64,000 nucleotides of DNA. It comes from an uncultured Bacilli bacterium. GTDB taxonomy: Bacteria > Bacillota_I > Bacilli_A > RF39 > UBA660. This document shows positions 8,188 to 16,444 of the stretch, piece by piece (the stretch's first letter is position 1; each line of letters opens with the position of its first letter). Made by a program: the position numbers and the translations under genes. The stretch is taken from assembly GCA_934176955.1 (NCBI GenBank), contig CAKPOS010000006.1, forward strand, positions 21,874-85,873. The letters are read 5' to 3'. The notes below the pieces were generated by a model, which saw only the letters and a list, made by a program, of their open reading frames with translations, made no database searches and was not told the origin of the DNA.

Positions 8188-10629
8188 ATGCAAGAAGAAA
8201 GAGATAAGAAAATATCAGTTAATATAGTAGAAGAAATGAGGACTTCTTTTCTTGACTATTCAATGAGTGTAATTGTAGCAAGAGCAATTCCAGATGTGCG
8301 AGATGGATTAAAACCTGTTCATCGAAGAGTATTATATACTTTATATGAAGAAGGTATGACACCTGATAAGAAATATCAAAAGAGTGCTAATGCTGTTGGT
8401 GCTGTTATGGGTCATTATCATCCACATGGAGATAGTGCTATTTATGATACTATGGTTAGAATGGCTCAAGATTTTACTTATAGACATTGTTTGGTTGATG
8501 GTCATGGAAATTTTGGTTCGATAGATGGAGATGGTGCTGCAGCAAGTCGTTATACTGAAGCAAGATTAGCCAAGATATCAATGGAGTTATTGAGAGATTT
8601 GAATAAAGATACTGTTGATTTTTCTGAAAATTATGATGGTCAAAGAAAAGAACCAGTGGTTTTACCAAGTCGTTTTCCAAATATTTTAGTAAATGGAAAT
8701 ATGGGAATAGCTGTTGGAATGGCTACCAATATTCCACCCCATAATTTGGGTGAAGTAATTGATGGTTGTGTAGCATATATTGACAATCCGGATATTACTG
8801 TCTCTCAATTAATGGAATTTATTAAAGGTCCTGATTTTCCAACTTATGGAGTTATTTTAGGAAACAGTGGTATTAGAAAAGCATATGAGACTGGTAGAGG
8901 AACCATTACTATTAGAGGAAAAGTTGAAATTGTTGAAAAAGCAGGAAAATCACATATTGTTATAACTGAACTTCCTTATCAAGTTAATAAAAAGGCTTTA
9001 ATTACTAGAATTGGTGAATTAGTTAGAGATAAAATATTAGATGGGATTTCTAATTTAAGTGATGAATCAGCTTTAGAGGGTATTAAAATAGTTATTGATG
9101 TAAAAAAAGATGCTAATATAAATGTTGTTTTAAATAATTTATACAAGCATACTCAGTTACAAACGACTTATGGCATTAATTTTTTGATGTTAGTAGATGG
9201 TCGTCCTCGTACTTTGGATTTAAAAACTATTTTAGAAAAGTATGTTGAACATCAAAGACATGTAATATATCGTAGATGTCAATTTGATTTGAAAAAATAT
9301 AATGCTAGATTACATATTTTGAGTGGTTTAAAAATTGCTTTGGATAATATAGATAGGGTAATAAAGATTATTAGGGAATCAGAAACTGATGAAATAGCAC
9401 AAGCTGAATTAATATCTAATTTTGGTTTATCAGAAATACAATCACAAGCTATTTTAGAGATGCGTTTAAAACGGTTGACAGGTATGGAAAAGTCGAAAAT
9501 AGAAGAGGAAATTTCTGAATTATTAAAAATGATTGAAGAACTAGAAGAAATTTTAGCGTCTAAAGAAAAGATTGATGCTGTAATAAAGAAAGAAATGTTA
9601 GAAATTAAAGAAAAATATAGTGATGAGCGTAGAACTTATATAGATATGACAGCGATCGAATATATAGAGGATGAGTCATTGATACCTGTGGAAAACATAG
9701 TAATTACTCTTACAAATAAGGGATATATAAAAAGGTTACCTGTGGATTCTTATAAAACGCAACATAGAGGTGGTGTAGGAATAAAAGGAATGACAACTAA
9801 TGAAGAAGATTTTGTTGAAAACATTATTAATACCACATCACATGATTATATTTTATTCTTTACAACTAAAGGTCGAGTATTTAGAATAAAGGGTTATGAA
9901 ATTCCGGAATTTTCTAGACAATCAAAAGGATTACCAATTATTAATTTATTAAATTTAGAAAAAAACGAAAAAGTGACGTCATTGTTAAAAATAAGTAAAA
10001 ATGATAACTGTAAATTTTTAGTCTTTGCGACAAAAAATGGTTTAATAAAAAGATCTGATATTTCTGAATTTAATAGTATTAGAAATAACGGGAAAAAAGC
10101 TATTACCTTAAAGGATAGAGATGAATTAATTTCTGTAAAAAAGACTAATGGAAGTAATGAAATTTTAATGGCTTCATCTAATGGAAGAATGGTTCGTTTT
10201 TCTGAAGAATCACTAAGGATAATGGGAAGAAGTGCTTCTGGAGTTAAAGGTATTAATTTAGACGGTGGTATATTAATTAATATGGATGTTGTTGAAAGTA
10301 ATCAACAAGTTTTAGTAATTACAAGAAATGGTTATGGTAAAAAAACTCCAATAGAGGAGTATAGAATTACTAATCGTGCTGGAAAAGGTGTAAAGACTGT
10401 TAATATTACTGATAAAACTGGGGATATTGTATCTTTTGAAATAATACCTTCTGGATGTGATAAAGATGTTATGTTAGTTACAAATGAAGGAATTATTATT
10501 CGAATAGATGTTTCTCAAATTTCTACCATGAGTAGAGTTACTCAAGGAGTTAAATTAATTAATTTAAAAGAAGAACAATTTGTTAGTTCTGTTACTATAA
10601 TTGATAAATTAGAAGAATGTGAAGATTAG
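8188..10629 (+). CDS. gyrA: DNA gyrase subunit A
   Basis: Cleavage and wrapping subunit of gyrase. The 813-residue protein has the winged-helix domain with the catalytic tyrosine in SRYTEARL (residue about 122), the quinolone-resistance region nearby (HPHGDSAIYDTMVRMAQ), a coiled-coil gate, and a C-terminal beta-pinwheel. The GyrA box reads QHRGGVGIKG (about 525), close to the QRRGGKG consensus needed for wrapping and supercoiling, which favours gyrase over topoisomerase IV, as does the place next to gyrB. GGAGGAAG precedes the ATG. A parS-containing palindrome follows the stop directly. Confidence 0.96.
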   Translation: MQEERDKKISVNIVEEMRTSFLDYSMSVIVARAIPDVRDGLKPVHRRVLYTLYEEGMTPDKKYQKSANAVGAVMGHYHPHGDSAIYDTMVRMAQDFTYRHCLVDGHGNFGSIDGDGAAASRYTEARLAKISMELLRDLNKDTVDFSENYDGQRKEPVVLPSRFPNILVNGNMGIAVGMATNIPPHNLGEVIDGCVAYIDNPDITVSQLMEFIKGPDFPTYGVILGNSGIRKAYETGRGTITIRGKVEIVEKAGKSHIVITELPYQVNKKALITRIGELVRDKILDGISNLSDESALEGIKIVIDVKKDANINVVLNNLYKHTQLQTTYGINFLMLVDGRPRTLDLKTILEKYVEHQRHVIYRRCQFDLKKYNARLHILSGLKIALDNIDRVIKIIRESETDEIAQAELISNFGLSEIQSQAILEMRLKRLTGMEKSKIEEEISELLKMIEELEEILASKEKIDAVIKKEMLEIKEKYSDERRTYIDMTAIEYIEDESLIPVENIVITLTNKGYIKRLPVDSYKTQHRGGVGIKGMTTNEEDFVENIINTTSHDYILFFTTKGRVFRIKGYEIPEFSRQSKGLPIINLLNLEKNEKVTSLLKISKNDNCKFLVFATKNGLIKRSDISEFNSIRNNGKKAITLKDRDELISVKKTNGSNEILMASSNGRMVRFSEESLRIMGRSASGVKGINLDGGILINMDVVESNQQVLVITRNGYGKKTPIEEYRITNRAGKGVKTVNITDKTGDIVSFEIIPSGCDKDVMLVTNEGIIIRIDVSQISTMSRVTQGVKLINLKEEQFVSSVTIIDKLEECED

Positions 10630-10632
10630 TTT

Positions 10633-10670
10633 AAGTCATTCTATGTTCCACGTGAAACATAGAATGACTT
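10633..10670. other. parS: parS site 1 embedded in a 38-bp palindrome after gyrA
   Basis: TGTTCCACGTGAAACA at 10644-10659 differs from the Bacillus parS consensus (TGTTNCACGTGAAACA) at no fixed position. It is the centre of a longer inverted repeat, 19-base arms with a single mismatch, spanning 10633-10670, four bases after the gyrA stop codon and followed by a short T run. The palindrome could serve both as ParB nucleation site and as gyrA terminator hairpin. Confidence 0.9.
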
Positions 10671-11146
10671 TTCCACATATATATTAATAAGTAAAATATT
10701 TTGACTTTATATTAAAGTCTTTTTTTTATCAACTTAATTTAATATATATTAGGGTACTATATTCTAAATATTTTTTATGTAAAGAGTAATTTTTTTTATA
10801 TAAAATAGATTTATCAACATAAAAATAAAGAATTTAATAATATACAAATATTAAAATAAGATAAGTTTTAAGTCTGTAAAAGTAAAGAAATAAACGACAT
10901 AGCAATGATATTACGTTATCGTATTCTTTCAATTGAAGATAAGTAAATTCGTTATTTTATGTTGTTATGATTGAAAAAACTAATTTGAATTGGAAATATA
11001 TGAATATATAGAATTAATTAAGAGAAAAAATAGTTTTAGACAAGTAGATCTATTATAAATAGCAGAAATAATGTATTTAAAGATAGATTTTTGTAGTACT
11101 TTTTATAATTTTTGAGTAATGTTAAAATTTTTGTTTAAATCAATAA

Positions 11147-11162
11147 TGTTTCACGTGAAACA
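11147..11162. other. parS: parS site 2
   Basis: TGTTTCACGTGAAACA, a perfect 16-bp palindrome and exact match to the ParB/Spo0J parS consensus, in gene-free DNA between gyrA and dnaX. Confidence 0.95.
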
Positions 11163-11793
11163 TAAAATAAATTTCCACAGTAGATATAAATTCATCTTTT
11201 TTTGTAATAATTGTATATATATATTTAAATTTGTTATGAATTAATTTTTCTTTTATGTCATTATATTTTCTTAGTTTAGTTAATATAAAAAAAATAATTT
11301 TATGTTATAAAGAAAGATGGAAATATAAATAAATAACTGATGAAATGTTTTTTGAATCTTATAATTGGGAAGTATTTTATCATTTATAAGTTTGAAGGTA
11401 AAAATAAGTATTTTTGGCTGATGAGAAAGAAGGCAGTATATAAATAATTAATTATCTAAGTAATTAGCATAAAGTAGGATTTATTTATGAGTGAAAGAAA
11501 AAAATCTTTAAAGATTAGTTTGAAAATTGTATTTTAAGCTGCAATTAGAACATTAATCTTTATAGAATTTAAAGAAATTTTCGGCAAGTTAGATATTTTT
11601 CTATAAATAAAAAATCTAATAATAATATCAACATGTTTAAAGAATATAAATTTGTAATATACAAACGAGAAAAATTCTAAAAATAATTTTTTTACATTCT
11701 TATAGATATCTATATTATTTTTTTGTTTATTAAACTTTATAATTTATTTGTTTTTTTAGAGAATTTTTGAACAATTAAATTTGTACATTTTTA

Positions 11794-11809
11794 TGTTTCA
11801 CGTGGAACA
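11794..11809. other. parS: parS site 3 next to a DnaA box
   Basis: TGTTTCACGTGGAACA, one base off the perfect palindrome but within the parS consensus on the opposite strand. A perfect DnaA box TTATCCACA lies five bases further on at 11815-11823. Confidence 0.92.
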
Positions 11810-11846
11810 TAAAGTTATCCACAGTACTTTAATTTTTAATATAATA

Positions 11847-11862
11847 TGTTTCACGTGGAACA
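11847..11862. other. parS: parS site 4
   Basis: TGTTTCACGTGGAACA, identical to site 3 and 53 bases from it; a DnaA-box-like TTTTCCACA follows at about 11871. Sites 3 and 4 form a pair. Confidence 0.92.
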
Positions 11863-11934
11863 TATTAATATTTTCCACAAGCAACTAAATTTATTACATG
11901 TAGTTTAGTAATTGGGGAAAATTGGTTAATAACA

Positions 11935-12096
11935 TTGGCATAGTAGGTCAAGTTCGTTAGAAATCAAGGAAAAAAGTATACCAAAATTCATAGATGACAT
12001 TGAAATTGTTTGATTAAGGTCATACAAGATACTCCGTGTTTCTGTGTTGCGGAGAGGTTCATTTTAAAAAGCTAACGCTCAATTAGCTTTTTTATT
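11935..12096 (+). ncRNA. possible terminator-controlled RNA upstream of the SRP RNA
   Basis: A strong terminator, GCTAA (12071-12075) with TTAGC (12083-12087) flanked by complementary A and T runs, ends a stretch that contains CTCCG/CGGAG (12032-12036 with 12050-12054) and ATGAC/GTCAT pairings. The hexamer CGTTAG at 11955-11960 is complementary to CTAACG at 12072-12077, the left arm of the terminator, so an alternative pairing exists. I could not name the RNA and see no clear promoter; it lacks SRP, tmRNA and RNase P signatures. Confidence 0.3.
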
Positions 12097-12143
12097 TTGT
12101 GTGAAATTTATTTTTGAAACTAATAACATGATTTGTAGAAAAC

Positions 12144-12351
12144 GACAAAAGTTACAGTTCAGTCAGATAAAATAAGTGTTTAAATGATATTTTTTTATAA
12201 AAAATACTAAAATAGTCTTATTTTACTAATAAATTGTGTGAAATTTTATCCATTTATCATTATTTTGTTTATTAAAATTTTTACGAACTTCTTTATTTAT
12301 ATTTGGTTAGAGCTGTTTTATATTTTTCTTGACTGAACTGTAACTGACAAA
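12144..12351. mobile_element. MITE-like element with 16-bp terminal inverted repeats
   Basis: AGTTACAGTTCAGTCA at 12150-12165 is the exact reverse complement of TGACTGAACTGTAACT at 12330-12345. The 196-base unit has no reading frame and is flanked by the direct repeat GACAAA at 12144-12149 and 12346-12351, which looks like a 6-bp target-site duplication. No related copy is present elsewhere in the window and the transposase family cannot be named. Confidence 0.55.
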
Positions 12352-12374
12352 AAAATTAAAATGGTAAGATCATA

Positions 12375-12403
12375 TTGATTTTTCTTTTTTTTTGTTTTAT
12401 AAT
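12375..12403 (+). promoter_or_regulatory. promoter of the SRP RNA
   Basis: TTGATT (12375-12380), a 17-base spacer and TATAAT (12398-12403). The predicted transcription start falls at the first base of the SRP RNA closing helix. Confidence 0.85.
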
Positions 12404-12409
12404 TATTTT

Positions 12410-12489
12410 GATGCAATAGTATTTATTTGGAATTAAGTCAGGATTGGAAAATAGCAGCTTTAACAGATTTTACTATGTGCATCTTTTTT
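12410..12489 (+). ncRNA. ffs: signal recognition particle RNA, compact 4.5S type
   Basis: The conserved helix-8 core is plain: GTCAGG (from 12438), a short stem closed by a GGAA tetraloop (ATT-GGAA-AAT), then AGCAGC (12452-12457), the Ffh-binding symmetric loop. The 5' bases GATGCA-ATAGTA (12410-12421) pair with TACTAT-g-TGCATC (12471-12483), and six Ts follow as terminator. The whole RNA is about 75-80 nt, with no room for an Alu domain, unlike the about 270-nt Bacillus subtilis scRNA. It lies just upstream of dnaX, the same place as scr in B. subtilis. It binds Ffh for cotranslational membrane targeting. Confidence 0.92.
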
Positions 12490-12608
12490 ATAATTTTAGT
12501 GTATAACATTGTTTATATTTTTTTACAAACAAATGTTCTTTATTTTTTATAGAAATTTTTAATCATATATGTTATAATATATATTTATATAAAGGTGGTG
12601 ATTGTAAT

Positions 12609-14300
12609 TTGGCATATCTTGCATTATATAGAAAATATAGGCCTAAAAATTTTGATGACTTAGTTGGTCAAAATGAAATTGTGAATATTATTAAAAATGA
12701 AATTTTAAATAATAAACTATCTCATGCTTACTTATTTTCTGGTCCTCGTGGTACTGGAAAAACTTCCACTGCAAAGATTATTTCTAGAATGATTAATTGC
12801 GAAAATTTGGGAGATGATGGTGTACCTTGTAATAAATGTGAAAGCTGTGTACATTTTTCAGAAAATAGTGATATTATTGAAATTGATGCAGCTTCTAATA
12901 ATGGAGTAGATGAAATACGTGAATTAAGGGATAAAGTCAATTTGGTTCCTACTTATGGTAAATATAAAGTATATATAATTGATGAAGTTCATATGTTGAC
13001 TACTCAAGCTTTTAATGCATTGCTAAAAACATTAGAAGAACCTCCAGCACATGTAATATTTATTTTAGCTACTACAGAATTTTTTAAAATACCTGAAACA
13101 ATTGTTTCTAGATGTCAAAAATTTCAATTTTCGAAATTTTCTTTAAATGATATAGTTAATAGGTTACGTTATATTTCTACCCAAGAAAATATATCTGCTT
13201 CAGAAGATGTTTTATTTGAAATTGCTCGCTTGGCAGATGGTGGACTTAGAGATGCCATTAATATGTTAGATCAGTTGTCATCGTTTAATAGTAATGGTAT
13301 AAAATTAGAAGATGTTTATTTATTAAATGGTGTTGTTTCTTATATGGATTTTTATGATTTATTATCGAATATGAAAAATTGCAATTGGGAACAAATAATT
13401 GTTTTTTTTGAAGAATTTGATAGGAATGGCAAAGATTTTGAAAGATTTATAGAGGATTTAATATCTTTTGTAAGTGAAATTTTGCTTTATTTAGTGAACA
13501 ATGATTTTAGAAGTAGTATTAAAGAAAAAAATGAATTAATAAAGAAAGTATCTAGTTTTTTCTCTAAAGAGAATTTATATGATTTTATATTGTTTTTGAA
13601 TGATTTATTTTTTAAACTAAAAATCTCATCTTTTACTAAAATTTTAGTTAGTACAGAATTTATTAAATTTTCTCATTCAATTTTTTTGAATTCTGATATC
13701 GAAAAAAATAATAATCAAGTCGTTAATCATAGCAACAATATTAAAACACTAAATGAAAGTAGAATGTTAATTTCTTGTAATCAGAAAAAAATTTCTGATG
13801 ATGAAAAAAAAATTATAATTAATAATGCTTTTTCATCGGCTTCTAAAAAAAATAAGGAATCTTTTTTAAAAAAGTGGAATGAATTTAAAGAGTATATAGT
13901 AAATAATCAACAATTTTTTGGTATTTATGGTTTATTGAATGACATTGAAGTTTTAGTAGTAGGAGATAAAAATATAATATTTTTAGCTAGTTATAACTCT
14001 ATAATTACAAGGCTTTTTGAAAATATTTTTAGTATAGAGCAAGCTTTGAATGAGTTCTATGCTATTAAATATAAAATTGTTTTTTTGAATTCTGAACAAT
14101 GGAAAAAAGAACGAGAAAAATATATACTAAATATAAAAAAAGGTGTAAAATATAATTATATTAATGAGAATGATGATAATTTAGCGTCAAATAATTTTTC
14201 AGATAAAAAATTAAATAGTGACACATTTGACGATAATATAGAAAATGACGTTAATAAAATTACTTCAATTTTTGGAGATAATATTGTTTCGTTTGATTAA
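12609..14300 (+). CDS. dnaX: DNA polymerase III gamma/tau subunit
   Basis: Clamp-loader ATPase. The start is TTG 12609, nine bases behind GGTGGTG, giving MAYLALYRKYRP as in the family. Walker A GPRGTGKTSTAK (about residues 44-55), a four-cysteine zinc site (CENLGDDGVPC then NKCESC, about 64-81), Walker B IIDEVHML and the SRC sensor (VSRCQKF) are present. The product is 563 residues, with a Lys/Asn/Ser-rich C-terminal part that is poorly conserved. I see no obvious frameshift site that would make a separate gamma form. It heads the operon dnaX-ebfC-recR-bofA-holB. Confidence 0.96.
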   Translation: MAYLALYRKYRPKNFDDLVGQNEIVNIIKNEILNNKLSHAYLFSGPRGTGKTSTAKIISRMINCENLGDDGVPCNKCESCVHFSENSDIIEIDAASNNGVDEIRELRDKVNLVPTYGKYKVYIIDEVHMLTTQAFNALLKTLEEPPAHVIFILATTEFFKIPETIVSRCQKFQFSKFSLNDIVNRLRYISTQENISASEDVLFEIARLADGGLRDAINMLDQLSSFNSNGIKLEDVYLLNGVVSYMDFYDLLSNMKNCNWEQIIVFFEEFDRNGKDFERFIEDLISFVSEILLYLVNNDFRSSIKEKNELIKKVSSFFSKENLYDFILFLNDLFFKLKISSFTKILVSTEFIKFSHSIFLNSDIEKNNNQVVNHSNNIKTLNESRMLISCNQKKISDDEKKIIINNAFSSASKKNKESFLKKWNEFKEYIVNNQQFFGIYGLLNDIEVLVVGDKNIIFLASYNSIITRLFENIFSIEQALNEFYAIKYKIVFLNSEQWKKEREKYILNIKKGVKYNYINENDDNLASNNFSDKKLNSDTFDDNIENDVNKITSIFGDNIVSFD

Positions 14301-14322
14301 TAAGAAAGAAGGATGATATAGA

Positions 14323-14625
14323 ATGAATATGCAGCAAATTATGAAACAAGCTCAAAAAATGCAAAAGGAGTTGCAAAAAACGCAAATTGAATTAGAAAAT
14401 ACACATTATGAGGGAAAATCTTCTCTTGTAAGTGTAGTTTTAGATGGAAATAAGAATATTATTTCTGTCAAAATTGATAGTACAGATGATTTGGATAAAG
14501 ATGATATTTCTATGTTGGAGGATATGATTTTAGTTGCTTTTAAAGATGCTGCTAAGAAAGTTGATTTAGATAAGGAAAAAAAGTTAGGCAAGTATGGTGC
14601 AGCTGGTCTTACAGGATTGATGTAA
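14323..14625 (+). CDS. ebfC: nucleoid-associated protein, YbaB/EbfC family
   Basis: Small dimeric DNA-binding protein of 100 residues, starting MNMQQIMKQAQKMQKELQ, the amphipathic helix typical of the family, and ending in the KYGAAGLTGLM tail. It follows dnaX by 22 bases and ends one base before the recR start, the arrangement dnaX-ebfC-recR found in most bacteria. AAGGATG serves as ribosome site. Confidence 0.95.
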   Translation: MNMQQIMKQAQKMQKELQKTQIELENTHYEGKSSLVSVVLDGNKNIISVKIDSTDDLDKDDISMLEDMILVAFKDAAKKVDLDKEKKLGKYGAAGLTGLM

Positions 14626-14626
14626 G

Positions 14627-15229
14627 ATGCTTCCAAATAGTTTAAAAAGAATAATTGATTGTTTTAAAAAATTACCTGGTATAGGTGAAAAGACTGCGGA
14701 ACGTCTGGCTTTTGCGTTGTTGGATTCTAGTAAAGAACAAATGACAATTTTTTCTGATTCAATTATTGATATTAGAGATAATATTTGTTATTGTAGTGTT
14801 TGTGGAAATATTTCTGATAGTGAAATTTGTAGTATTTGTTCCAGTTCCGTTAGAGATGATTCTATTGTTTTAGTAGTAGAAAAGTCAAAAGATATTTTAT
14901 CTTTTGAAAAAATTGGAGTTTTTAAAGGAAAATATCATGTTTTGAATGGATTAATTTCTCCAATTGATAATATTGGTCCGAATGATATTAATTTGAATTC
15001 TTTAATTAGTCGAGTAAAAAATGGTAATATAAAAGAAATTATTTTTGCTTTGAAACCTAGTATAGAGGGTGAAACTACTTTACAATATATCAAGAAGTTA
15101 TTATATGAGGTATCTAATGATGTTAAAGTTTCTAAATTAGCTATTGGTGTTCCTATTGGAGCTGATATGGAATATATTGATTCATTGACATTAGAATTAG
15201 CAATTGATGAAAGAAAAAGTTTAAATTAA
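14627..15229 (+). CDS. recR: recombination mediator RecR
   Basis: Partner of RecF and RecO in gap repair. The 200-residue protein has the N-terminal helix-hairpin-helix (KKLPGIGEKTAERLAF), the four-cysteine zinc finger CSVCGN...CSIC (about residues 56-75), the TOPRIM domain (VVEKSKDILSFEK) and the Walker-B-like GVPIGADMEYID near the end. Its start is one base behind the ebfC stop, so translation is coupled. Confidence 0.96.
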   Translation: MLPNSLKRIIDCFKKLPGIGEKTAERLAFALLDSSKEQMTIFSDSIIDIRDNICYCSVCGNISDSEICSICSSSVRDDSIVLVVEKSKDILSFEKIGVFKGKYHVLNGLISPIDNIGPNDINLNSLISRVKNGNIKEIIFALKPSIEGETTLQYIKKLLYEVSNDVKVSKLAIGVPIGADMEYIDSLTLELAIDERKSLN

Positions 15230-15262
15230 TAAAAAAAACATAATATTTAATAGGTGATAGTT

Positions 15263-15445
15263 TTGAAATTTTTGTTTTGTATAAAACGTTTAATTATTTC
15301 TATGCTGCTTATTTATTCGTTTGATGTTTTTTTTATATTTTTAAATACTGTAATTCCTATTAATTTTTTTACTGTAATTCTAGTAAGTTTTTTTGATATT
15401 CCAGGAATTTTTTGTATTTTTTTGTTTTCTCTATTTTTATATTAA
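15263..15445 (+). CDS. bofA: BofA-like inhibitor of sigma-K factor processing
   Basis: In Bacillus BofA holds the membrane protease SpoIVFB inactive in the forespore envelope until the SpoIVB signal, timing sigma-K activation. This protein of about 60 residues is almost wholly hydrophobic (two membrane segments). Its second half VIPINFFTVILVSFFDIPGI follows the BofA pattern (HVPINLVTTAISGILGIPGI in B. subtilis). It lies after recR, as in Bacillus. TTG 15263 is chosen because AGGTGA sits five bases upstream; a GTG at 15254 lies inside that site. It is shorter at the N-terminus than the 87-residue Bacillus protein. Confidence 0.72.
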   Translation: MKFLFCIKRLIISMLLIYSFDVFFIFLNTVIPINFFTVILVSFFDIPGIFCIFLFSLFLY

Positions 15446-15472
15446 AGTTAAGAATTTTGAGGTGATGTGATA

Positions 15473-16444
15473 GTGTTAAAAGATTATGAAAAAGAACAAT
15501 TTATTGCATATACTATTATTAAACAATCTATAATGAATGATAAATTATCACATGCCTATTTAATTAATTCTAATAATTATGAAAAGGCATTTGATTTTTC
15601 TTTATCAATTGCAAAATATATATTCTGTAGTAATCATTTTGAGAATTTTTCTAGTGAAACTTGTTTAAATTGTAATATTTGTTCTCGAATTGATAGTTTT
15701 AATTATCCAGAGTTAAAAATTATTTCTTCTGATTCTGCAGTAATTAAAAAAGAACAATTGTTGGATTTACAAAGTGAATTTAATCTTTCAAGTGTTGAAA
15801 ATAAGTATCGCATTTATATTATAAAAGATTGTGATAAAATGAATAAACAAGCTTCTAATTGTTTATTGAAATTTTTAGAAGAGCCTGTTTCAAATGTAGT
15901 AGCAATTTTATTAACTAATTGTTTTTCTAATGTGTTATCTACAATTGTTTCTAGGTGTCAAATTTTAAGATTAAGTAATTCTTCTTATGATAAGAAAAAT
16001 AATTTAAAAAATTTTTTGTTTTCGTTAAATGATAATAATGAAAATTTTAAGAATAATTATAGTGATGAACAAAAAGATTTAATTATTAAGGAAGTTTTTG
16101 ATTTTATGTTTTATTTTGAAGAAAATGGGTTTGATTTTATGATTTATCTTAAGAAAAAGTGGAATTTTATTATTTCTTCTAGAGAAAATTGTAATTTTGC
16201 TTTTTTCTTACTTATTCAATTGTATTATGATGCACTAAAATTTAAAAATTCGTTTAAAAATTATTTTTTTGATGATTATAAAGATAATATTTCCTTTTTG
16301 TCTTCAAAAAATAGTACTGAACAGTTGATTAGTAAATTAGAAATATTACGATATGGTTATGATATGTTAAAGTGTAATTTGAATGTTAATCTTTTAGTGG
16401 ATGATGTAATTATAAAGATGGGTGAAATAAATGAGCATAGTTGA
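15473..16444 (+). CDS. holB: DNA polymerase III delta' subunit
   Basis: Non-ATPase arm of the clamp loader. The product of about 323 residues resembles DnaX at its N-terminus (DKLSHAYLI) but lacks a Walker A, as expected for delta'. It has the cysteine cluster CLNCNICSRID, YRIYIIKDCDKMNKQASNCLLKFLEEP and the SRC motif VSRCQIL. GTG 15473 lies seven bases behind GAGGTGA; the earlier GTG 15467 is too close to it. The 3' end overlaps ricT by 14 bases. Confidence 0.93.
   Translation: MLKDYEKEQFIAYTIIKQSIMNDKLSHAYLINSNNYEKAFDFSLSIAKYIFCSNHFENFSSETCLNCNICSRIDSFNYPELKIISSDSAVIKKEQLLDLQSEFNLSSVENKYRIYIIKDCDKMNKQASNCLLKFLEEPVSNVVAILLTNCFSNVLSTIVSRCQILRLSNSSYDKKNNLKNFLFSLNDNNENFKNNYSDEQKDLIIKEVFDFMFYFEENGFDFMIYLKKKWNFIISSRENCNFAFFLLIQLYYDALKFKNSFKNYFFDDYKDNISFLSSKNSTEQLISKLEILRYGYDMLKCNLNVNLLVDDVIIKMGEINEHS

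Larger units (their letters stand above)
10671..12065. other. gene-free AT-rich region with parS sites and scattered DnaA boxes
   Basis: No reading frame here has a start, ribosome site and plausible composition. Besides the parS sites I see DnaA-box-like TTTTCCACA at 10669, TTTCCACA at 11172 and TTATCCACA at 11815. The block is far longer than any other intergenic space in the window and its size resembles a centromere or secondary origin region rather than a decayed gene; I recognise no gene remnants. Confidence 0.6.

Noticed and set aside
11935..12060. SRP RNA at GGTCAAGTTCG (11947)
   Set aside because: It resembles the SRP 5' strand only superficially and lacks AGCAG; the true SRP RNA is at 12410-12489.
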